A stretch of DNA of 64,000 nt, taken from assembly GCA_027563935.2 (NCBI GenBank), contig CM050446.2:125318499-125382498 (forward strand). The letters run 5' to 3'. Every line of letters starts with the position of its first letter. Position 1 is the stretch's first letter. A program made the translations under genes and the position numbers. The stretch comes from Costus lasius. Its lineage: Eukaryota; Streptophyta; Magnoliopsida; Zingiberales; Costaceae. This document shows positions 1-9,354 of the stretch, in pieces. The notes under the pieces are model-generated. The model saw only the letters and a list, made by a program, of their open reading frames with translations. It made no database searches and had not been told where the DNA came from.

Positions 1-581
1 CGAGCATCAAGGTCCAAGAAGGATGCGCCTAGCCCTTAATCTTCCTCTTAATTTTTACAAAAATAATGAAAAAGATGGCACGCAGGCCGCACAAGGATAC
101 ATCACAGGCATGCAAGAGGGGCTTGACTCATGATCACAACATTATGCACAATCAAGGTATTTACTCATGCAATTCTACATGCTCATGAAAAACATAAAAT
201 CTGAAATTTTACTTTTTCACAAAACCAGTTTCTTTTTCTCATCTTCTTCTCACAAGTCTTTTGGTTTATTGCGATTTATTTTTCATGATGATTTCAGAGA
301 TCCTTTCGGCTGGCAATTTTGTCAGATCAAGAGACTTGGCCAGTCCGAAGACACAATGCCCGTCCTACTTGACAAAATTACGTGCGCCTTTGATCTTTAA
401 ATCAAACAAGAAAAATAGTCCAAAATTCTAAAAGAGATTGAGAGGATGATAGAAACAAGAAACCCTAATTTTTCTACTTTTAGAAAAATCGATTGCCATG
501 CATCATGCTATTTACGAAAATAGAGATATGGCATGTGAGCATGGAAGAAAAGCATAAAACATCGTTCGAGTCTTGCAAGTC
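1..581 (-). other. Untranslated leader of element A (partial)
   Basis: This stretch lies immediately downstream (minus strand) of the primer-binding site. It holds no ORF of convincing length or composition. By position it corresponds to the long 5' leader seen in the two complete Copia copies (13237-15044 and 56273-58087). The gag start is not in the window. Confidence 0.6.
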
Positions 582-593
582 GCTCTGATACCA
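582..593 (-). promoter_or_regulatory. tRNA-iMet primer-binding site of element A
   Basis: The minus strand reads TGGTATCAGAGC, the standard plant PBS complementary to the 3' end of initiator tRNA-Met. It is one base from the LTR edge at 595. It sets the element's orientation. Confidence 0.92.
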
Positions 594-594
594 C

Positions 595-2543
595 TGTTGG
601 GAAACCCCGGGGACATTTTACAAATTTTCAGAGTCATGGTCATACATTTACGCAGCGGAAGAATGTCCCCGAAACGGGCCGGTCCCAAAAACCCAGTGAA
701 GATCGCAAGCAAGGGAGTCGACACGATGAGTTAGGAAATACCTTAAGAGCAATGTGGAGCGATGCCGATGTAGGCGTCCAAGTGTGCGCCCTCTGCAGTC
801 TCGCACACACGGATCTCTTGAGTTCTCTTCTTCCACGCCCGGTGCTAGCCTCGGGAAGAAGATCCAAGCCTTAGGGAGATGCTCTCCTTCACTTGCGCCA
901 CCAAGAGAGAGGATGCGCCAAGTTGAGAAGGAAGACTATCCAAACCACCAAGCACTAAAGCTCCTTGCGCCAAGAGGAAAGGAGGAAAAGCTTGCGGTTG
1001 TGGAGGAAGGAAGATGCGCCTCTTCACCTAGCACTCGCCCCTCTTCAATGTTCACGCCTTCAAGGATTGATCATCATCGAAGAGGGGGCGACTAGGGTCA
1101 CATTTATAGGGCAAGAGGCGGTTAGGGTAAGGGCTAGGATCATGACAAGTGTAGGGCTAGGATGAGGAGGTTTGAGATAAGGAAAGTCTCCAAGACATTT
1201 CCATAATTCTCATTCAACCTTTCCTTTTGTTCCCACGTCTTTCCTTGTGCGCCAAGGCCTTGCCTTGCGCCTCAAGCAATGCCATAGAGGCATGCATTCC
1301 ATCCTAGGAAGAGAGGGGAGGCGCCCTTTACTTCCATAATGAAGCAAAGGCGCCAACATGACCCCATTATGCCCTTAGGCGCCTAATGGTTCATGTTTCT
1401 CCCCATTATACCCTTTTAGCCTCTCTTCTCTTCATGAGAACTTGTCATTGGGCCTCATTGGATAATGAGCTAGCCCAAACATCATTGCATGGGTTGATTA
1501 AGCACTTGGATCCAATCTAATGCAACCCTAATCCAAATGTGACCAACCATGGTCAAATACGGGTCAAACTGCCAAAAATGAAGTTTGGCTCCAATAACAT
1601 TCCTCCATCTCATCAGGCCCATTGGCGCTGATGAAATCTCCCAATTAGATCCGAGTTATCTAATAACTCGATCATAAGGCTTCCCGATCAATACGAGAAC
1701 TCAAGTATCAAGGTGTGCGACCCTGTAGGTTCCTCTGACGCTGGCAGTGCTGACCAGAGGTCATCACAAGCAGTGAGTGGCACCTAGCAGTGCATCGCTG
1801 CTACCCAGGTCATTGGAATGGATATCGACATCGACATCCCCATCATCGCAACTAGGTACAGATGCATTACAGTCTCTTTGCCGTACTGATATCTGATTGG
1901 ACAAGTGTGTCACCACTTGTTTTCATCCAATCACATGGCTATGACTAAAACAGGTTCTCACCTGGGTATGGCCATACACTCTCAGTCATAGAACCATAAA
2001 GGAGCTCCATGGATATCATACTTCCCTAGGGAAGGGGCAAATCCTATGTCTGTCCATTGATCTTCTTATACGGGTCGTGACATGCTCAATAACAACCGTT
2101 ATGACCTCCCAGCTACGGCAAAGTGTTAGGTTGTATCAAAACAAGTCCCTAACCATATAGAATGATCAATGACTTCAAGTCAAGGGATCAATGCATCTCC
2201 TGTTACTTATGAGGATAACTCATGACACCAAGTCATAGCCTCATAGCGGGTCTATCCAGTATATCCTCCAATGATATACCCATGTGTCTGCGTTAGCACC
2301 ACGTGCCTAACCAGCCCACATACCAGTCTCTCAAGTACCAGAGCTGTCCCATATCCACTGAGGTACATTGACTGGGGATAATTATTTGAGCACAGATCCA
2401 ATCTGTCTCCAGGGACATTATCATGTAAGTACATAGTCGCAGGTGTAGACAAACAATGATAACGACAATGCCAGAATGATATATAAATATAGAAGTAGTA
2501 CATAAGTTGACCAAAACTAGGTCCTAGGGCATATACACCAACA
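595..2543 (-). repeat. 5' LTR of element A (1,949 bp)
   Basis: The LTR starts TGTTGGGAAA and ends CACCAACA on the plus strand, a 6-bp inverted terminus. It has the same length as the solo LTR at 2975-4923 and is collinear with it, which fixes both borders. A TATA-like CCTATAAATG lies on the minus strand at 1101-1110. The stretch downstream of it (about 595-1070) is therefore probably the transcribed R/U5 region. That region is rich in short TGCGCC/GGCGCA words. The conserved 12-bp palindrome GTATGGCCATAC is at 1966-1977, in the predicted U3. Several ORFs of 60-113 codons here are not credible genes. Confidence 0.88.
1101..1110 (-). promoter_or_regulatory. TATA box in LTR of element A
   Basis: CCTATAAATG on the minus strand. 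The equivalent site in the related solo LTR (about 3490-3500) reads CCCTATAAAAG, and in the LTR at 42091-44463 the aligned site is CTATTTATAG. Conservation across three LTR copies supports a core promoter. Confidence 0.65.
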
Positions 2544-2969
2544 CAATCTCCTAACTCAAGAAACTGATCTATCTTTATGAGTCTCATCATCATTCAGAAT
2601 AGCATATAGAAAGAGGACAAGAGATCATATGCTATATGCACATATATCATCATAGACTTAGCTCCTTAAAGGCGTCACAGGCAAGAGATACTATGCACGT
2701 TGGATTTAATAGTCATGAAAACACTATTATAAAGCAAAACAAACATACTAAACATACTAAAATAGACGAACAAAGCAGAAACACACTAAACACTAAGAGG
2801 GAAAACAACCCTCTACCCACGGCAAAAGAACTGCATAGTCTCCTATGCAGTAAAAAGTACATGATAGATAGCTGGAAAGAAAAGGAAGCAACTTACTAAA
2901 GAAGAAAGACATCTGATAGATAACAGGAGTAAGGCAGGAGACAACAGGAGATCACCACCCCTTGGAATT
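2544..2969 (-). other. 3' UTR of element B
   Basis: The reverse complement matches the 3' UTR of element C just after its ORF-1 (about 28170-28230). Both carry the block with CTATGCAGTTCT and GCCGTGGGTAGAGG, followed by a thymine-rich tract. No ORF of note lies here. It is split from ORF-1 by the solo LTR at 2975-4923 and cut at 2544 by element A. Confidence 0.7.
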
Positions 2970-2974
2970 CATGC

Positions 2975-4923
2975 TGTTGGGAAACCCCGGGGATATTTTA
3001 CAATTTTTCAGAGTCATAGACATACATACATACATTGCACAGCGGAAGAATGTCCCCGAAACAGGCCGGTCCCAAAAACCCAGTGAAGATCGCAAGCAAG
3101 AGAGTCGACACGATGAGTTAAGAAATACCTTAAGAGAGATTTGGAGTGATGCCGATGTAGGCACCCAAGTGTGCGCCCCCTGCAGTCTCACACACACGGA
3201 TCTCTTGAGTTCTCTTCTTCCACGCCCGGTGCTAGCCTCGGGAAGAAGATCCAAGCCTTAGGGAGATGCTCCACTTCATTTGCGCCACCAAGAGGAAGGG
3301 ATGCGCCAAGAGAAGAAGGAAACAAGCCAAGCCGCCAAGCACCAAAGCTCCTTGCGCCAAGAGGAAAGGAGGGAGATGCTTGCGGCTATGGAAGAAGGAA
3401 GATGCGCCCTTGCTCCGAGCACTCGCCCCTCTTCTTGTGTTCACGCCTTCAAGGATTAATCACTCATAAGAGGGGTCGGCTAGGTGCTCTTTTATAGGGC
3501 AAGAGGTGGTTTATGAAAGGCTAGGATCAAGACAAGTGGGCGGCTAGGATGAGAAGGTTTGAGGCAAGGAAAGTCTCCAAGACATTTTCATAATTCTCAT
3601 TCAACCATTCCTTTTGTGCCCATGCCTTTCTTTGTGCACCAAGGCCTTGCCTTGCGCTCCAAGCAATGCCATATAGGCTTTCATACCATAAGGGATAAAG
3701 AGGGGAGGCGCCAATTGCTTCCTTATGAAGCAAATTGTGCCACTTCTCCCCATTATGCCCATAGGCGCCTAGGGGAGAAGACTTGTCCCCATTATACCCT
3801 TCTAGCCCTTTTTCTCTTCATGACAACTTATTATTGGGCCTCATTGGATAATGAGCTAGCCCAAACTCCATTTCATGGGTTGATTAAGCACTTGGATCCA
3901 ATCCAATGCAACCCTAATCCAAATGTGACCAATCATGGTCAAATATGGGTCAACCTGCCAAAAATGAAGTTTGGCTCCAATAATATTCTTCCATCTCATC
4001 AGGCCCATTGGCGCTGATGAAATCTCCCAATTAGATCCGAGTTATCCAATAACTCGATCATAAGGCTTCTCGATCAATACGAGAACTCAAGTATCAAGGT
4101 GTGCGACCCTGTAGGTTCTTCTGACGCTGGCAGTGCTGACCAAATGTCATCACAAGCAGTGAGTGGCACCTAGCAGTGCATCGCTGCTACCCAGGTCATT
4201 GGAATGGATATCGACATCGACATCCCCATCATCGCAACTAGGTACATATGCATTACAGTCTCTTTGCCGAACTGATATCCGATTGGATAAGTGTGTCACC
4301 ACTTGTTTTCATCCAATCACATGGCTATGACTAAAATAGGTTCTTACCTGGGTATGGCCATACACTCTCAGTCATAGAACCATAGAGGAGCTCCATGGAT
4401 ATCATACTTCCCTAAGGAAGGGGCAAATCCTATGTCTGTCCATTGACCTTCTCATATGGGTCATGACATGCTCAATGACAACCGTTATGACCTCCCAACT
4501 ACGGCGAGGTGTTAGGTTGTATCAAAGCAAGTCCCTTAACCATATAGAATGATCAATGACCTCAAGTCAAGGGATCAATGCATCTCCTGTCACTTATGAG
4601 GATAACTCATGACACCAAGTCATAGCCTCATAGCGGGTCTATCCAGTATATCCTCCAATGATATACCCATGTGTCTGCGTCCTAACCAGCCCACAAACCA
4701 GTCTCACAAGTACCATAGCTGTCCCATATCCACTAAGGTACATCGACTGTGGACTATAGTTCGAGCACAGATCCAATCTGTCTCCAGGGACATTATCATG
4801 TTAGTACATATGCGCAGATGTAAACAAACATAGATAATGACAATGCCAGAATGATATATAAATATCAAAGTCAAGTAGTACATTAGTTGACCAAAACTAG
4901 GTCCTAGGGCATATACACCAACA
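2975..4923 (-). repeat. Solo Copia-type LTR, TSD CATGC
   Basis: A 1,949-bp LTR with TGTTGG...CCAACA ends, collinear with the LTR at 595-2543. It is flanked by perfect 5-bp direct repeats CATGC (2970-2974 and 4924-4928), with no PBS or polypurine tract on either side. This is a solo LTR, probably left by recombination between the two LTRs of a full element. It sits at the 3' end of ORF-1 of gypsy element B. A TATA-like site lies near 3490-3500 on the minus strand, and palindrome GTATGGCCATAC at 4352-4363. Confidence 0.93.
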
Positions 4924-4928
4924 CATGC

Positions 4929-6169
4929 GCCGCAGCATCTCCTGAATGGCCTGATGGTCCTCGCTCTGCAACTGAACCTAACGAGTCTACTCCTCCTCCA
5001 TAGAGGTCAGACGCCTAAGAACATCTTGCATCTCTAGACGTGTCTCATGTTGGTCATCACGAATGGCCCGAAGTTGACTCTCGATACAGGCGTAGGCATT
5101 CTCGGTGGAGGCAGAGGAAGATGCACCGGTATGATGGAAGGGACGGAAGGATGGATGAGGCGGGGCCATGTCCATCAGAACTTCACCCTCCGCGTCGGGC
5201 TCCGGAAGCAGGTGCCAGTTCCGTCGCTCGCGGATAGACGTGCGCCCAGGATGCAAAAGCAGCATAGTGGAGTCACTCCCTCGAAATAGGAGACTGAAGG
5301 CGTCACCCTCACGGGTGATCATCTTCATCGCCTGGCATGATTCCAGGTCGATGTGGGTGATCATCTTCATCGCCTGGCATGATTCCACGTGCCTGCTCAA
5401 TGCCGTAGGGCTCAATGCCAAAAGCAAGGGCGATAGGAGTAATGAGGCCGCCAGAGGCAATAACTCCCTTCTGGGCGGTGGCCTGTTTCTGCAATTGCTT
5501 CATCAGAAAAAATGCGGTGTTAAGCTTAAAAGAGTGTACCATCGACCAGAGGAAGAGAAGCTCGGTGGAGCGCACTAAACCATCACTCTCGCCACGCGCA
5601 AAGATGGTGTGCGCTAAGACGCGGTGCACGTAGCGAAAGCAAGTGTTGCTGACATGGCTGGCGCGGGCCGTCCGTGCGATATAAGGTCGCTGTCCCGTAA
5701 TAGCAACCCAAAAGTCTTGATTACGAAACTCGTGCGGGGGTTCGCGAGTACCATCCACCGGAAAACCAAAAATTTGATTTATCTTTGATAATGTCGTTGT
5801 GTGCTCCGTGTTCCCGAGCCGGAAGGAGATAACACCGTCGTCCTCGTCATCATGGTTGTCCAAGTCGATCTCGAGGGATGACATGAACTCCAATGTAGGC
5901 GCAACATAAGTCGGCGGGGGCGGGGCCATCCGGAAGAATTGCTCCTATCCGATCTGCTAGAACATGAATAGCACGTCGTCATGCAGCACCAAGGTATGGA
6001 GGGTCACCCGATCAAGATAGCGAGTGTTGATGACGCGCCGAGACACCAAGAGATCGTATCGGGCCTTCTGCGTGGCATTCCGAAATAGAATTCCATACTC
6101 ATTTGGCTCTGCTGGCACGGCTGGACGCTTGGTAGATTTCTGGGCCATCGACTTGGAGCGTCCAGACAT
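4929..6169 (-). pseudogene. ATHILA ORF-1-like protein, element B (broken)
   Basis: The start is the Met codon at 6167-6169 (MSGRSKSMAQ...), matching the N-terminal basic patch of the copies in elements C and E. The ATHILA ORF-1 core is recognisable: the RYLDR/LHDDVLFMF segment, LEFMSSLEIDL, RYVHRVLAHTIFARGESDG, ELLFLW and GGLITPIALAFGIEPYGIEQARG. Its function is unknown; in Athila elements it is the extra gene downstream of pol, in the position of the env-like gene. Two stops near 5945-5960 are consistent with Gln-to-TAG and Trp-to-TAG. A frameshift lies near 5390, next to a 42-bp tandem duplication that repeats ESCQAMKMIT. The reading then continues to a TAG at 4987-4989, a position where element C also has TAG. 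The tail is cut by the solo LTR. Confidence 0.75.
5308..5392 (-). repeat. 42-bp tandem duplication inside ORF-1 of element B
   Basis: Two adjacent copies of a unit containing ATCATCTTCATCGCCTGGCA encode HIDLESCQAMKMIT twice on the minus strand. The copy nearer the N-terminus is shortened by 6 bp (HVESCQ...). Elements C and E have a single copy, so the duplication is specific to B. Confidence 0.8.
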
Positions 6170-6656
6170 GGTGGAAAGCAAAGAAAAGACAGCTGACTGA
6201 CTGGCTGGAGTTGGTGGCTTGGAGAAGAGAAACAGAGCTCTGGCGGCGGAATCCGGTGAGGTGGTGGCGCTGAAGACACTGGCGGCGAAGTACTGTATGG
6301 GTAGCAGGATGGAGCGCTGAGGAGAGCAGCAGATCGGGGAAGAAATACCCATAGATCTGGAAAAGCTGGAGTGGTGGAAGGTCTTGGGAACTGGCGGCCG
6401 GATGTAGGAGAACTAAGAAAGCTGTCGGCGGCGAAATCTGGCAAGAAACTGACGCAGGCGGCTGCTGGCGGCGAACAGACGAAATTCCGTCCAAAACCCT
6501 AGATCCGGGTGTCGGCGAGAAGCAGAGAAAGGGTACGAGGCGCTGGACAGTGGCGGATGATGGATCTGGAAGTTGTAGAGGCTGGAGGTGGAAGAGAAAG
6601 GGGGGGGGGGGGCGGCGCGGAAGCACGGGTGTGAACCCTAAAATCTGCCGCTGCAC

Positions 6657-6668
6657 CCCTTTTAATAA
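6657..6668 (-). promoter_or_regulatory. TATA-like site upstream of ORF-1, element B
   Basis: The minus strand reads TTATTAAAAGGGG about 20 bp downstream of the palindrome array at 6688-6850 and about 490 bp upstream of the ORF-1 start codon. The same order, array then TATA, is found in the LTR of this element. That it drives ORF-1 is inference. Confidence 0.35.
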
Positions 6669-6687
6669 CCCGAGACCCGTAATAGAA

Positions 6688-6850
6688 GCACGGGCGTGAA
6701 GAAAGACACGATTGGGCCGTGCTTTATTTTGTGAAAGTTCAACTTAGCGGGCACGGGCGTGACGGATAGCACGACAGTGCCGTGCTTTATTCTACCAACT
6801 CCGACTTAGCGAGCACGGCCGTGATCGTGGGCACGGCCAGGCCGTGTTCG
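6688..6850. repeat. Paired-palindrome array upstream of ORF-1 (element B)
   Basis: Three modules start near 6688, 6751 and 6812, each about 35-40 bp, spaced about 61-63 bp. Each has a first palindrome (CACGGGCGTG or CACGGCCGTG), a short spacer, then a second one with a central unpaired core (for example CACGGCCAGGCCGTG). The sequence and order match the array in this element's own LTR at 22939-23216. Confidence 0.75.
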
Positions 6851-7189
6851 GCTCGTCAAAGGCAAAAATTTCCTGAAAAATCACAGAAAAATTCCACTAT
6901 CAGTAAGATGCTTAGAAATGTGTAAAATCATAAAAATCTTGCCATGGGATATAATAAAATTATCAAAACAAAAATAACAAATGAACAAAACGAAATACCA
7001 TGACAAAGAAAATCCAGTTTGTCTATACAATACAATACAAGATAAACCATGGGGTGCCTCCCAAGAAGCGCTGGTTTAAGGTCTATAGCTTGACCAAATG
7101 TTCATATGTTAAGGTTGAGAGAGAGAGTTAGAGAGAGTAATGGTCACTCCCTTCTCCACAGGCTCCTGCGCCATATAGGGCTTAAGACG
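6851..7189 (-). other. Spacer between integrase and ORF-1 (element B)
   Basis: Non-coding, A/T-rich. On the minus strand it holds a good splice-acceptor-like tract (TGATTTTTCAG, near 6870) just before the palindrome array, and GCTTCTTGGGAGGCACCCC near 7050-7070. The latter is also present downstream of the element E integrase (near 38265-38285), so it is a conserved element feature. No ORF. Confidence 0.5.
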
Positions 7190-7620
7190 CTACTCATTTA
7201 CTTTGAAACCACCCGTGCGTTCGCTCCAGATCTCAATCGCACCATGAGGAAAAACCTTTTTTAACTTGGAACGGTCCTGACCATCGGGTCCTGAGCTTTC
7301 CTGGAAATAATTTAAGTCTGGAATTAAACAAAAGAAACTGATCTCCTTCCTGAAAATGCTTCCTGACAATATGCTTGTCATGCCATTGTTTTGTCCTTTC
7401 CTTGTATATCATAGCATTCTCATAAGCAGAAGTATGGAGTTCATCCAGTTCATTCAACTGTAGCTTCCTTTTGTCCCCTGCACCTTGTAAGTCAAAATTC
7501 AGCAATTTAATTGCCCAAAAGGCTCGATGTTCCATTTCAACTAGCAAATGACATGATTTTCCATATACTAATTGAAATGGAGACATCCCTAAGGGTGTCT
7601 TGAAAGCTGTGCGGTAAGCC
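7190..7620 (-). pseudogene. Integrase C-terminal part, element B
   Basis: This encodes the conserved end of Athila-type integrase: [58 protein letters not shown] and [20 protein letters not shown]. It then shifts frame at an A/T run near 7255 and continues as [21 protein letters not shown] to a stop at 7190. It is separated from the rest of integrase (16775-17548) by the Copia insertion at 7626-16769. The 5-bp TSD CATAA is the join. Confidence 0.85.
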
Positions 7621-7625
7621 CATAA

Positions 7626-9334
7626 TGAAAGTACCCCTTAACATGGGGGGTCCCCTTCTAGGGGGAGCGCAAACCCTAATACCATGCACTTTAAAACTTT
7701 GCATGAGCGGAAGTAGGGTTAAGGATCGCATGTATGATTGAATGATCAACTTAAATCTATGATTGAATGAAAGATGCGATTCATACCAATGCCATTTGAA
7801 GATGACGCCTTGGATCTAAGAGAGCAACGAAGATCTCCTCCTTAGGACGCGCACACAAGATGAGGAAGCGCTTACTATCTTGGTGCTCCTTGTGCTAGCA
7901 AGGCTCCAAGAGTGTCTTTGATCGATTGCAAAGGGAAAGGAGAGATTTCTTCTTGGCGTTTTTCTCTTGTCGCCTTGGACTTTCTCCACACGAGAATGCC
8001 ACTTCCAAAACAACCCCAAGAGGCGAGAAAGGCGTGAAGAGACCAAAGAGGAGCGACGTGAGATCATGGCAACGTTCGAGAGGTGCTATCCAAAAATAGC
8101 ATGCCACATCTCTACGTGCGATCTTAGGATTCACCCCAATCGCAAATGCCACATCAGCATTGAACCATGCGCTCATTCAAGAGCTGGTTCAAAGCGATTT
8201 GGTCCGCTAACCAAATAAACCAAGAAATAAGTGCAGATCAAAATAAACCCTAAGGCTCTCAATCTGACCGTCAATCTCTCAATGCTTCTGATCTGACTGA
8301 TCTAGCATTCATTCTCTTGATCGAAGCTTACCGATCTCAAGCCCTAATCAATCAAACATGATCAGACCAGATCTCACTCACAATCAGAGATTTAATCCCA
8401 TTAAACTGAACCCAAACAATTCAGTCCACACGATCTGACTTAAGTAAGCCATATCATCAAATTGTGCGACCCTGAGGGTTTCCTTTAAATGTCGGTAACG
8501 ATAACTCACGTTATCACGACCAGTGAGGGGTATCTAGCAACACATCACTGTCTCCCGATATAAAGGAAAGAGTCTTCCAAGACTTCACCCAAAAACAGCA
8601 CAAGTGTGAATCAATTCACAAAGCATACATATTTCCTTTGCCACTGGATGTTCTTATTGGACAAGCCTGTCAAGCTTGTAGCTCCAATATGATGAGCATG
8701 ATTAGATCAGATGAACACTGTCACCTGGGTATGGCCATACACTCTCTCAATCATCTCATCCAGGGGGCCCCTTTAGAACATCACACTCCTTCAATAAGGA
8801 GACGGCAATCCTATGTCTATCACTAGTGCTCTAACCTGACTCAAGCTCACCATCCAAGATAGTCTATAATCATTATGTTTCAAATGATATTGAACTACCT
8901 CAAAACAATGACAATCATCATTTAGAAAACACAAGTGATCTCAAGTCAGAGGAAATGTGCCACTTGTCATATCCAAGGAATATTCACATTGTGACAAACA
9001 ATTGAACATCCTCGTAGGGTCTGTCCAGTACATCCAATGTACCCATGAGTCTACATCTTATTCCATGCTCGAAGCATCCTATAAGATTAGAACACATATT
9101 AGTCTTAACCATATCAAGGCTGTCTCATGTTCACCAAGATATATCGACTAAGGACATAATAGCTTGTCAGCCCAGCTGAACAGCTTTGAGACATTATTCA
9201 GAAGAACATATATTGCAGCAGACAATGTAGCTAACTGAATAACAACCATGCCTTTATAAACTTAAGAGTTTATTACATGATACAGATACATTCCCACAGG
9301 CCTCAAACATTAGCCTTAAGGGCATACCCCAACA
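7626..9334 (-). repeat. 3' LTR of Copia copy 1 (1,709 bp)
   Basis: Runs TGAAAGTACC to ACCCCAACA on the plus strand. It is followed at 9335 by the polypurine tract, so it is the 3' LTR of a minus-strand element. It contains palindrome GTATGGCCATAC at 8729-8740 and an inverted repeat GATAACTCACGTTATC at 8500-8515, both in the predicted U3. A TATA-like GCTATTTTTGG is on the minus strand near 8090-8100. Confidence 0.95.
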
Positions 9335-9348
9335 ATCTCCCACTTGCA
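9335..9348 (-). promoter_or_regulatory. Polypurine tract, Copia copy 1
   Basis: TGCAAGTGGGAGAT on the minus strand lies directly against the 3' LTR, 6 bases after the pol stop codon. It is the expected primer site for plus-strand DNA synthesis. The same sequence is at 52377-52390 in copy 2. Confidence 0.88.
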
Positions 9349-9354
9349 CTTAAT

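Larger units (their letters stand above)
1..2543 (-). mobile_element. Copia-type LTR retrotransposon A, 5' end only
   Basis: Only the 5' LTR, primer-binding site and part of the untranslated leader lie in the window; gag, pol and the 3' LTR would lie beyond the left edge. The orientation is fixed because a tRNA-iMet primer site sits on the low-coordinate side of the LTR, so the element reads on the minus strand. The right LTR edge (2543) abuts the 3' UTR of gypsy element B, so A appears inserted into B. The missing half of B beyond 2544 and the second copy of the TSD (one copy should be about 2544-2548) should lie left of the window. The LTR terminus, TGTTGG followed by TATGCCCTAG on the minus strand, resembles Angela/BARE-1 LTRs. 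The lineage call is inference because no coding region is visible. Confidence 0.75.

Noticed and set aside
1..581. Possible tRNA or snoRNA in the leader of element A
   Set aside because: The only tRNA-like sequence is the 12-base primer site; no cloverleaf or box motifs were seen.
640..867. ORFs starting MDLLPEASTGRGRREL in the LTRs at 595 and 2975
   Set aside because: Similar only because the LTRs are copies; they lie in R/U5, differ in length and have no protein family resemblance.
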